A stretch of DNA of 64,000 bases from positions 1 through 64,000 of the forward strand of contig JAPLJH010000062.1 in the NCBI GenBank assembly GCA_026388695.1. The letters are read 5' to 3'. The position numbers were made by a program, and so were the translations under genes. The stretch comes from Deltaproteobacteria bacterium (GTDB taxonomy: Bacteria; Desulfobacterota; Desulfobulbia; Desulfobulbales; Desulfurivibrionaceae). Of this stretch, positions 56,161-64,000 are shown piece by piece. The notes under the pieces were generated by a model, which worked only from the letters and a program-made list of their open reading frames with translations, was not told the origin of the DNA and made no database searches. The first letter of the stretch is position 1, and every line of letters begins with the position of its first letter.

Positions 56161-57957
56161 GCGGCTTCGGCAGACTCCTTTCCGCCCGCAATCCGCATCT
56201 TGCTCCTTACCCTTGCGTCTCGGCGTTTCCGGACCAACAGTCCTATGGTCCAGAACCTGACGCTGGGCCCGCCGCTCGCTGTCCTTCTTGGCCACGAAAA
56301 GCCGCTCTTTTTTCTCGCGATCCAATTCCGTGACATACATGGCTGTGGAGATCGTCCCCGGCGTGGGGGTGAAATCCTGAAACTGCCGGACCGCAAGCCC
56401 CAACGCGCCGAGGTGCGCCGCCATCTTCTCCATGTCGGTTAGGGTACAGCCTGGGTGCGAAGCAATCAGGTAGGGGGTGAAATGAAAATTCTTCCCCGCC
56501 TTTTTGCCGATCTCCCGGCACAGGGCGAGAAACTCCGTGAGCACCCCCACGCCTGGTTTGTGCATGAGATGCAGCACCTTGTCCTCGGTATGCTCCGGCG
56601 CAATTTTCATCGCTCCAGGAGTATGGTACAGCAGGAGTTTGCGCAGCAGCAGCGGGGTTCTGGTCAACAGCTCCATCCGCAGCCCGGAGGAGACGAACAG
56701 ATGCTTGACCCCGGCTTGGTCCGCCACCGCCGTAAGCAAACCGAGCATGGCCTGCTCGTCGATCTTGAAAAATTTGCACACCTTGGGATACAGGCAATCA
56801 TGGCGGGTGCAGGGCTTTGGGCTGGCGCAGCCCGTGCCGTACAAGTTGGCGGTGGGGCCGCCCAGATCGCTGATGGTGCCGGAAAAATCCTGCTGCCCGG
56901 CAAGGCGCTGCGCCTCCTGAACCACGGACTCGCGGCTCCGGCTGATGATCTTTGGCCCCTGGTGCCGGGAGATGGCGCAGAAGGAACAATTGCCGCAACA
57001 GCCGCGAACAATGGTAATCGAATCCTTAATCATCCGGCAGGCAGGGACATCGCCGCAGGCCGGATGGGGCTTGCGGGTAAAGGGCAGGCTGTACAGGGCA
57101 TCCAGCTCCGCGGTATTGAGCGGCGCGGCGGGCTGATGCTGCACGACCCAGGCTGCCTGCTGGCACTGGAGCAAGGCCTCGGGGGCATAGGCCCTGGCCT
57201 GGCGGTCCACCGTGAGTTCGGCCTCCAAAAACAGGGGCAGATCGGCCTGAATCTCCGCCCAGGAAGGCAGAACCGTGGGCGCGGAAATCCCCCGCGTCTC
57301 CAGTTCCTTTTCCGTCAGGCGTTCGCAGGTGCCGGGAATCCCAGCCAGGCCCTGGCCCTTGGCAAGCCGGGCCGCAATCTCCAGCACCGCCCGCTCGCCC
57401 ATGCCATAGATCAACAGATCGGCCTTGGCGTCGGTCAACACCGAGCCCCGCAACCGCTGCTGCTGATAATCATAATGCACGAACCGGCGCAGGGACGCTT
57501 CCAGCCCGCCCAAAACTACCGGAGTCGCCGGATAGGCAGCGTGCGCAAGATTGCTGTAGAGGATAGTGGCCCGGTCCGGCCTGCGCCGCAGCTTCTTCTC
57601 CGCCTGATCACCGAAATAGGGATTGCCGCCGGGAGAATAGTCGTCGCGGTCCCGAACCTTGGCGTTGCCGCTGTAATTGGCCACGATGGAGTCCAGGTTG
57701 CCTGCGGTGATACCGAAAAAAAGACGCGGTGCACCGAACTGCCGAAAATCGTCCGGGGCATGATGACGGGGCTGGGAGAGTACGGCCACCCGGTAGCCGT
57801 TGGCCTCAAGCAGGCGGCCGATCAGAGCTACGCCAAAGGAGGGATGATCCACATAGGCATCCCCGGTAACCAGCACCACATCAACATATTTCCAGCCTCG
57901 TGCAGCCATCTCCGCTCTGGAGGCTGGGAGGAAGTATCCGTTTTTTTCATGGGCCAA
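56074..57957 (-). CDS. YgiQ-family radical SAM protein
   Basis: This protein is about 627 residues long. It has the N-terminal B12-binding-like part (VTGDAYVDHPSFG, GNLDSIV, GGLEASLRR) and a radical SAM core with Cx3CxxC in RGCCGNCSFC. A SAM-binding strand (ISDLGGPTANLYG) and the downstream CxxPxxCxxxxC motif (ASPKPCTRHDC) follow. A basic, low-complexity tail of about 60 residues follows the conserved domain and partly overlaps the AEC gene on the other strand. TTG 57957 is preferred because AGAGGAG lies eight bases before it. Function in the family is unsettled. Confidence 0.85.
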   Translation of the reverse strand: MAHEKNGYFLPASRAEMAARGWKYVDVVLVTGDAYVDHPSFGVALIGRLLEANGYRVAVLSQPRHHAPDDFRQFGAPRLFFGITAGNLDSIVANYSGNAKVRDRDDYSPGGNPYFGDQAEKKLRRRPDRATILYSNLAHAAYPATPVVLGGLEASLRRFVHYDYQQQRLRGSVLTDAKADLLIYGMGERAVLEIAARLAKGQGLAGIPGTCERLTEKELETRGISAPTVLPSWAEIQADLPLFLEAELTVDRQARAYAPEALLQCQQAAWVVQHQPAAPLNTAELDALYSLPFTRKPHPACGDVPACRMIKDSITIVRGCCGNCSFCAISRHQGPKIISRSRESVVQEAQRLAGQQDFSGTISDLGGPTANLYGTGCASPKPCTRHDCLYPKVCKFFKIDEQAMLGLLTAVADQAGVKHLFVSSGLRMELLTRTPLLLRKLLLYHTPGAMKIAPEHTEDKVLHLMHKPGVGVLTEFLALCREIGKKAGKNFHFTPYLIASHPGCTLTDMEKMAAHLGALGLAVRQFQDFTPTPGTISTAMYVTELDREKKERLFVAKKDSERRAQRQVLDHRTVGPETPRRKGKEQDADCGRKGVCRSRSEKPGEQRQGKKGKHDAKANQGRSKPRR

Positions 57958-58182
57958 GGGTTTTTCTCCTCTTAACAAACAAAACGACGTACTGGCATCT
58001 ATCCTGGCTTATAATCGAATCACGATATGGTATAAAGCAGGAATCTCCGACATCGCCCTGTTCCTTGCAGATTGTCAAGGCGACGCTCCAGGCAATAAAC
58101 AGATTGCTTTTCCTGGGCGAGCGGATTTATTAGTATCAGCATTTTTAATAGTAGCAGAAACTCAACGAGCAGGACACCCGGT

Positions 58183-59199
58183 ATGGATTCAGAAAAACCC
58201 TTGGCTGGCGGCATCCCCATGGTCAACATAGACGGCGCCAAAATCCGCCGGATCAGGGAAGAAAAAAGCCTGACCCAGCTCTATGTCGCCACGGTGGTCG
58301 GGGTCACCACCGACACCATTTCCCGCTGGGAAAACCGCCGCTACCCCACTATCAAAAAAGAGAACGCCGTCAAACTCGCCGAAGCCCTGGAGTCCCTGAT
58401 GACGGATATTATTGACCACGGCCAGCCCACTTCCCCGGCAGAGCCGCAATCTCCCCTGGCCTGTGCGCCGCCCGAGCAGGAACAACCGACCCCGCCGCCA
58501 GACACGGCAGACGAGCCAGCCGGGCAAGAACCCCCACCTGCGCACGAACCAACCGCGCCGCCGACGCCCCGCCTTAGACCACGGCCCGTCGGCCTCCTGC
58601 TCCTCGCCCTTGTCGGTCTGGCCCTGCCCTGGTGGTATCTTGGCAACGGCGAAGACGGCCAAGTGACAGCCGTCAGAACCCTGCCCGTACACGCAACCCC
58701 CGGCATCCCTTTCCCGGTGGTCATTGAAGTAACAACCACCGCCTCCAGGCCATTCTCCTTGATCCTTAAGGAAACCCTGCCCCCGGACTGCATCCCGGCC
58801 CAAGGCAAGCCGCAGTTTACCAACCAGGAAACCGACCCTCCGGTACTCAAGTGGATTGGCAAGATCACCGGCGGACATGCCGTGTACAGCTATCTCGCCA
58901 AGCTTAAGCCCGAGGCAAATATGGAAACAGTTCATCAATTCAGCGGCGGCGTCACGGTGCGCTCGGACGACAACCCCAGCATCCCAGTGTCCGGCAACGA
59001 CTCCCTGCAAGCAAGCCCCTTCCATTGGGCGGACAGCAACAGCGACGGTCGGATAGACGATGAGGAGCTGCTTTTCGTCAACGAAACTTACGGGAGTATT
59101 GAAGGCCTGCATTTCGGCAAGAAGCTGATCGAAGAGATCTGGGCGGCCAAGGGCTACCGCTGGAATCCAGGGACGCGCAGCTATGATATTTTGCAGTAA
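58183..59199 (+). CDS. XRE helix-turn-helix membrane protein with EF-hand
   Basis: This protein of 338 residues has an N-terminal XRE/HTH_3 DNA-binding domain (about 15-75; LTQLYVATVVGVTTDTISRWE), a long Pro/Glu-rich linker (about 80-130) and one membrane helix (about 135-152). An extracytoplasmic beta-rich domain (about 160-275) is followed by a DxNxDGxIDDEE calcium-type EF-hand (near 289-300). The layout is like RodZ (HTH, membrane helix, periplasmic domain), though the outer domain differs. The arrangement suggests direct coupling of an external, possibly Ca2+-dependent, event to DNA binding; that is inference. AGGAC precedes the ATG. Confidence 0.75.
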   Translation: MDSEKPLAGGIPMVNIDGAKIRRIREEKSLTQLYVATVVGVTTDTISRWENRRYPTIKKENAVKLAEALESLMTDIIDHGQPTSPAEPQSPLACAPPEQEQPTPPPDTADEPAGQEPPPAHEPTAPPTPRLRPRPVGLLLLALVGLALPWWYLGNGEDGQVTAVRTLPVHATPGIPFPVVIEVTTTASRPFSLILKETLPPDCIPAQGKPQFTNQETDPPVLKWIGKITGGHAVYSYLAKLKPEANMETVHQFSGGVTVRSDDNPSIPVSGNDSLQASPFHWADSNSDGRIDDEELLFVNETYGSIEGLHFGKKLIEEIWAAKGYRWNPGTRSYDILQ

Positions 59200-59241
59200 C
59201 GAGCAAAGAGCGGAAGCAAAAATGGCTGCTGAGACACGCGG

Positions 59242-62200
59242 TTATGTGCCTGCCTGATCAAGCACTTTTCGGCAGATATTGGCAAGATCATGGATGGAGA
59301 TGGGCTTCATAACATAGCTCTGAATCCCCAAGGCCTGGGCCTTCTCCTCGGTGAACACCTCGCTAAAACCCGTGCAAAGCACAATCGGCATCCCCGGCCG
59401 TATGGCAAGGATGTGCTTGGCCAGTTCACCGCCGGTCAGATTGGGCATGGTGTAATCGGTGATAACCAGATCAAAGGCATCCGGGTTGGCGCGGAACAGC
59501 TCCAGCGCCTCGACGCTGCTGGTTCGGGTGGTCACCTGATAGCCGAGGTAGACAAGAATCCTCTCACCCAGTTCGATCAGGGCGAGCTCGTCATCAACAA
59601 ACAGCACGCGTTCCTTGCCGGTTGGCGGGGCGACAGAAACCGCAGCCTCCACAATTTCCGAAACGCTCTCCAGCACAGGAAAATAGAGCGCGAAGCGCGT
59701 TCCCTGCCCCGGTAGGCTCTGCACTTCGATGGCCCCGCCATGACTGATGACAATGCCGTGAACCACGGACAGGCCCAAGCCCGTGCCTTCGCCCCGATTC
59801 TTGGTGGTGAAAAACGGATCAAAGATTCTATCAATGATTTTAGAATCAATGCCTTGCCCGGTATCACGCACCGTGAGCCTGAGGTAATTGCCAGGCGCAA
59901 TGGCAAAGGTGCGCAAAACCGGCTCCTCATGCAGATGCACCTGGGAAAGCCCGATCTCAAGCACGCCCCCGACCTCCCGCATGGCATGGGCCGCGTTGGT
60001 GCAGAGATTCATCAGCACCTGATGAATCTGGGTGGGGTCGGCCAGGATCTTACCGATATCCTGTTCCATGGCCTGTTTGATCTCAATGGTCGTCGGCAGG
60101 GAGGCCCGTAACATCTTGAGGGTCTCCTTGATGATGGGCACCACATTGACCGGCGTCCTGGCCATCTCCCCCTGTCTGCTGAAGGCAAGGATATGGGCGA
60201 CCAGATCCTTGGCCCTGCCGCTGGCCCTGCGCACCTCGATGAGCGTATCCCGAAGACTTCCTTCCTTGACTTCAAGCAGGGCAAGCTCCGTGTAGCCCAT
60301 GATGGCGGCGAGGATATTGTTGAAATCGTGGGCAATCCCGCCCGCCAGAGTACCGATGGCCTCCATCTTTTGGGAGTGGCGTAGTTGGACCTGTAAAGCC
60401 TCCATCTCCGTCTTTTCTTGCACCCGTTCCGAAATATCTCGGACAATACCAACAGCCCACCAACCCTCTTCCTGATGCAGGGCGGAAATAGCAAGTTCCA
60501 CGGGAAACTCCTTGCCTCCCTTGCGGATGGCGGTCATCTCCAGGACCTTGCCGATGGCGTTTCCCTCACCGCTGGCCCAAAACCGCGCCAGCCCTTTTTT
60601 AAACTCAGGAGCAAACCGGGTCGGGATGAGCAGCGCATGGAGATCACAGCCCAGCACCTCACCTTCGCTATAGCCGAAGATTCGCTCGGCAGCAGGGTTC
60701 CAATAGACAATCCGGCCATGGTCGTCCATGAGGATAATGGCGTCCTGGGCAGTGCTGGCAATGGTCCGGTACCGGTCTTCACTGGCGACAAGATCGCGGA
60801 GGGCCTTCTTCTTGTCGGAGATATCCTTGAAGCTGACCACGGCCCCGGCCAGCCGCCCTTCTTCCATGATGGGGGTACAGGTGTATTCAACGGGAAAGCC
60901 CGTGCCGTCCTTGCGCCAGAAAAAATCGTCCTCAATGTGATGGATATTGCCGTCGCGCAGGGTCTGGTAGATTGGACACTCAACATCCGGGAAATGGGCG
61001 CCATTGGAGCGGCTATGGTGCCAGATGGCATGGCTGGGATGGCCGACAAGCTCTTCGGGCGCATAGCCCAGCATTTTCGCGGCCTGCGGGTTGACAAAGG
61101 TATGATTGCCCTGGGCATCAAGACCGAAAATCCCCTCGCCCACGGCATCGAGGATCAACTGATTCTGGCGGCTGACCCTGGCAAACTCGCGCTCCATTTC
61201 TTCGCGTTGGGCAATGTCTCGCTGGAGAGAAATTGAGGTGTGGGACAAGGCAACATCTTTACTGGCAATAACATCCCGGAGATTTTCATGCTTCGTGGCC
61301 AGCCTGCGGTCAAGCCGGGCAATGTAAAAGTAAAAAAACAGAAAAAACAAGACCGCGATGCCGAGACCAACTCCCCCAAGATAGAAAGCCATAGCCCAAA
61401 TGGAAACCACCTCGCTGGTGACATCCTTCAGCATCACCAAGGCGCCGATGTTCTGCTGCGCCGGATCAAGAAGATCGATAAAACCGCCACGGAAATGGCG
61501 ATCTCCCACCTTGAAATCAAGGGTTCTGACAAATCCCTGGGGAGAGCCGGCAATGAGAGTCGCGCATAACTTCCCCGGCAAAACGGGCATGGTCCGCGCC
61601 AGAACCACACACTGATCCAACTCCTGCCAGCTTCCGGCCCTGTGGCCTGCCGCCGCTTCCACATCCCACTGTTTCTGGTCAATTCCGGCCTTTTGCGCCG
61701 TGATGAATATCTCGTAGCCAAGAACCTCTTTCAGCTTGGGCGCCAACAGGCCTATATCCTGAGCCATCTCCACATAACCCGCGCCACCGCTGGAAATACT
61801 CCAAGGCACAGCCACCCGCAAGAAAAACCGGCCATCCCGTTCGAGTTCCAGACCATAGGCCATCTCATGGGTTCGGGAAGCCTGCTCAAGCGTATGGTGT
61901 TCCAGCACCTCCCCCGGAATCACATGGTTGTCCGCGGAGAAAACAAGCCTTCTCTCCGCATCCACGAAAAACAACTGTCCCATGCCAGAGGCGGCCACCA
62001 ACTTGGGACTGGGTTGGGAAAGAACCTTTTGCAGCCGCGAAGGGTCCCTGGCAATAAAGGCTTCCTGCAAGGCCGAATCCGCTTGGAGGATTTCAATCCG
62101 CTTCTGCAACTGTTTCACTTGCGTCGCCAACAAAGAGCGGAACAACTGCTGCCCACTGAGTGCATTATCATACAGCTGCCGATTGGTGTTCTGCTGCTGC

Positions 62201-62310
62201 ACCCAGCGCATCCCGTACAACGAGGCGGCAAGACTGAGAAAAAAAGCAAGCGCCAGGGGAAAGACCAGCGGCCGGGTTATACTTTCTCTATTTTTCTGCA
62301 TTTGGGCCAT
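59242..62310 (-). CDS. Membrane hybrid sensor kinase with PAS pair and receiver
   Basis: This protein of 1022 residues has TM1 at about 14-34, a Cache-like periplasmic sensor (about 35-300) and TM2 at about 310-332. Two PAS domains (about 385-505 and 520-640), HisKA (His in [11 protein letters not shown]) and HATPase_c ([21 protein letters not shown]) follow. A C-terminal receiver carries the Asp in [13 protein letters not shown] and Lys in VMKPI. It is the intact relative of the truncated kinase at 50105-51165. No gene for a downstream regulator is adjacent; it faces the XRE membrane protein gene tail to tail. Confidence 0.9.
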   Translation of the reverse strand: MAQMQKNRESITRPLVFPLALAFFLSLAASLYGMRWVQQQNTNRQLYDNALSGQQLFRSLLATQVKQLQKRIEILQADSALQEAFIARDPSRLQKVLSQPSPKLVAASGMGQLFFVDAERRLVFSADNHVIPGEVLEHHTLEQASRTHEMAYGLELERDGRFFLRVAVPWSISSGGAGYVEMAQDIGLLAPKLKEVLGYEIFITAQKAGIDQKQWDVEAAAGHRAGSWQELDQCVVLARTMPVLPGKLCATLIAGSPQGFVRTLDFKVGDRHFRGGFIDLLDPAQQNIGALVMLKDVTSEVVSIWAMAFYLGGVGLGIAVLFFLFFYFYIARLDRRLATKHENLRDVIASKDVALSHTSISLQRDIAQREEMEREFARVSRQNQLILDAVGEGIFGLDAQGNHTFVNPQAAKMLGYAPEELVGHPSHAIWHHSRSNGAHFPDVECPIYQTLRDGNIHHIEDDFFWRKDGTGFPVEYTCTPIMEEGRLAGAVVSFKDISDKKKALRDLVASEDRYRTIASTAQDAIILMDDHGRIVYWNPAAERIFGYSEGEVLGCDLHALLIPTRFAPEFKKGLARFWASGEGNAIGKVLEMTAIRKGGKEFPVELAISALHQEEGWWAVGIVRDISERVQEKTEMEALQVQLRHSQKMEAIGTLAGGIAHDFNNILAAIMGYTELALLEVKEGSLRDTLIEVRRASGRAKDLVAHILAFSRQGEMARTPVNVVPIIKETLKMLRASLPTTIEIKQAMEQDIGKILADPTQIHQVLMNLCTNAAHAMREVGGVLEIGLSQVHLHEEPVLRTFAIAPGNYLRLTVRDTGQGIDSKIIDRIFDPFFTTKNRGEGTGLGLSVVHGIVISHGGAIEVQSLPGQGTRFALYFPVLESVSEIVEAAVSVAPPTGKERVLFVDDELALIELGERILVYLGYQVTTRTSSVEALELFRANPDAFDLVITDYTMPNLTGGELAKHILAIRPGMPIVLCTGFSEVFTEEKAQALGIQSYVMKPISIHDLANICRKVLDQAGT

Positions 62311-62494
62311 GGTATAATCTGCGTTGAAAACGGTGTCACTCCCTGTACTTCAGAGATTATTCCAGGAACACTTCCTGAAAATTCCGACGAAATCAGGGTG
62401 GAGCGTATGCATATTTTGACATTTTCATTGCATACAATCAGCCCGCCAATGTCAAGGGCAAAACACTCCGGACCCCTTGGGAGATCACGGAAAA

Positions 62495-62977
62495 ATGCAA
62501 AATATGCCGCCTGACTATTTGCTGAACCGGCGAAAATTTCTCTCCGACTCAGGAAGACTGCTGGTTATGATCTCCTCCTTTGGTGCTTTGGCCTGCGCCT
62601 GCGAAAAAGAAGGGGGAAGTCGCCTCGTCGAACTTGTGATTGAACAGGGCAGGCTTGTGCTTGACCTAAGCGAGAGCCGCTACCAAACGCTCAACACCGT
62701 TGGCAACGGCTTAAAAATCGAGATTACCCGGCAGGAAAAACCACTCATCGTCACCAGGGTTTCGGAAACAACAGTCGCAGCCTTTTCCTCGCAATGCACC
62801 CATGCTGGCTACGAGATTCTGTTGCCGGAACAGGGGGTGCTGGCCTGCTCAAGTGGCCACGGCGGAGCCTTTGACCTCACGGGGCGATTGCTGGCTGGGC
62901 CGCCCAAGAGCAATCTCCCAAGCTATCCCGCCCAACTGATAGCCAACCGGGTTCATATCGACTACCCCTTGCGCTGA
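62495..62977 (+). CDS. Tat-exported Rieske-like [2Fe-2S] protein
   Basis: This protein of 160 residues begins with a twin-arginine signal (NRRKFLSDSGRLLVM) followed by a possible lipobox (LACAC). It then has a Rieske-like pattern: CTHAG near residue 100 and C-x3-HGGAFD with GPP further on. The second half-site has three residues between Cys and His (CSSGH), where Rieske proteins normally have two (CxxH), so the cluster may be atypical or absent. A start at 62504 or TTG 62477 is possible. It lies alone, 134 bp before leuB. Confidence 0.7.
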   Translation: MQNMPPDYLLNRRKFLSDSGRLLVMISSFGALACACEKEGGSRLVELVIEQGRLVLDLSESRYQTLNTVGNGLKIEITRQEKPLIVTRVSETTVAAFSSQCTHAGYEILLPEQGVLACSSGHGGAFDLTGRLLAGPPKSNLPSYPAQLIANRVHIDYPLR

Positions 62978-63036
62978 CCGCGCCAAAAATGGTTGAGGAG
63001 GAACAACCATATTGATCTTGCGCATCTTTGCCCTGA

Positions 63037-64000
<964 letters not shown>

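Overview
The window is one dense, GC-rich bacterial chromosome segment with about 50 protein genes, no rRNA or tRNA that I can see, no CRISPR array and no transposase. The gene set points to a free-living anaerobe of the Desulfobacterota, probably Desulfobulbales-like. It includes an ADP-forming acyl-CoA synthetase, a TIGR02186/TauE pair, many Cys-rich PAS kinases, standalone receivers, PEP/pyruvate-binding proteins and GspE-N/DUF202 proteins. This placement is an inference from gene content; no 16S or marker-tree evidence is in the window.

Region 1 (1-11532, minus) is a tightly coupled operon. It encodes three paralogous dikinase-like proteins (PPDK ATP-grasp, phosphohistidine swivel, and a shared C-terminal domain I do not recognise), a membrane histidine kinase, a receiver, a protein with three DUF202 units, and the start of a GspE-N-like protein. 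It is the best candidate here for an undescribed system. Region 2 (11547-16323) holds a TIGR02186/TauE-SafE/Usp-like operon. A sigma-54 promoter and three 17-bp upstream sites precede it, and an NtrC-type activator gene lies just upstream. Two small Cys-rich ORFs follow, one interrupted by an in-frame TGA. Region 3 (16418-22129, minus) has a receiver/Cys-cluster regulator, a hybrid kinase, a ClC channel and a dGTPase-type HD hydrolase.

Region 4 (22452-28095, plus) is an acetate/acetyl-CoA operon: HDAC/AcuC-like deacetylase, AcuB-like CBS-ACT protein, ADP-forming acyl-CoA synthetase, and a CoA-transferase fused to a GNAT acetyltransferase. This recreates the acuABC logic of Bacillus. Region 5 (28146-47394) is a signalling island. 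A complete chemotaxis-type operon on the minus strand (CheW, MCP, CheR, CheB, CheA, Hpt, REC, CheD, HDOD, REC, CheX-like, REC) is flanked on the plus strand by REC-Hpt, REC, REC, Hpt-REC and two large hybrid kinases. CheA carries a MshEN (c-di-GMP-type) insert.

Region 6 (47431-64000) has class II aldolase, a PII-like protein with an unknown membrane protein, a kinase remnant with an internal deletion, three large sensor kinases in all counting that remnant, an RtcB gene with a frameshift, an AEC transporter, a YgiQ radical SAM protein, an XRE-membrane-EF-hand protein, a Tat/Rieske-like protein, and the 5' part of leuB running off the end. Start codons were adjusted inside several ORFs where a clear Shine-Dalgarno sequence decides the matter.
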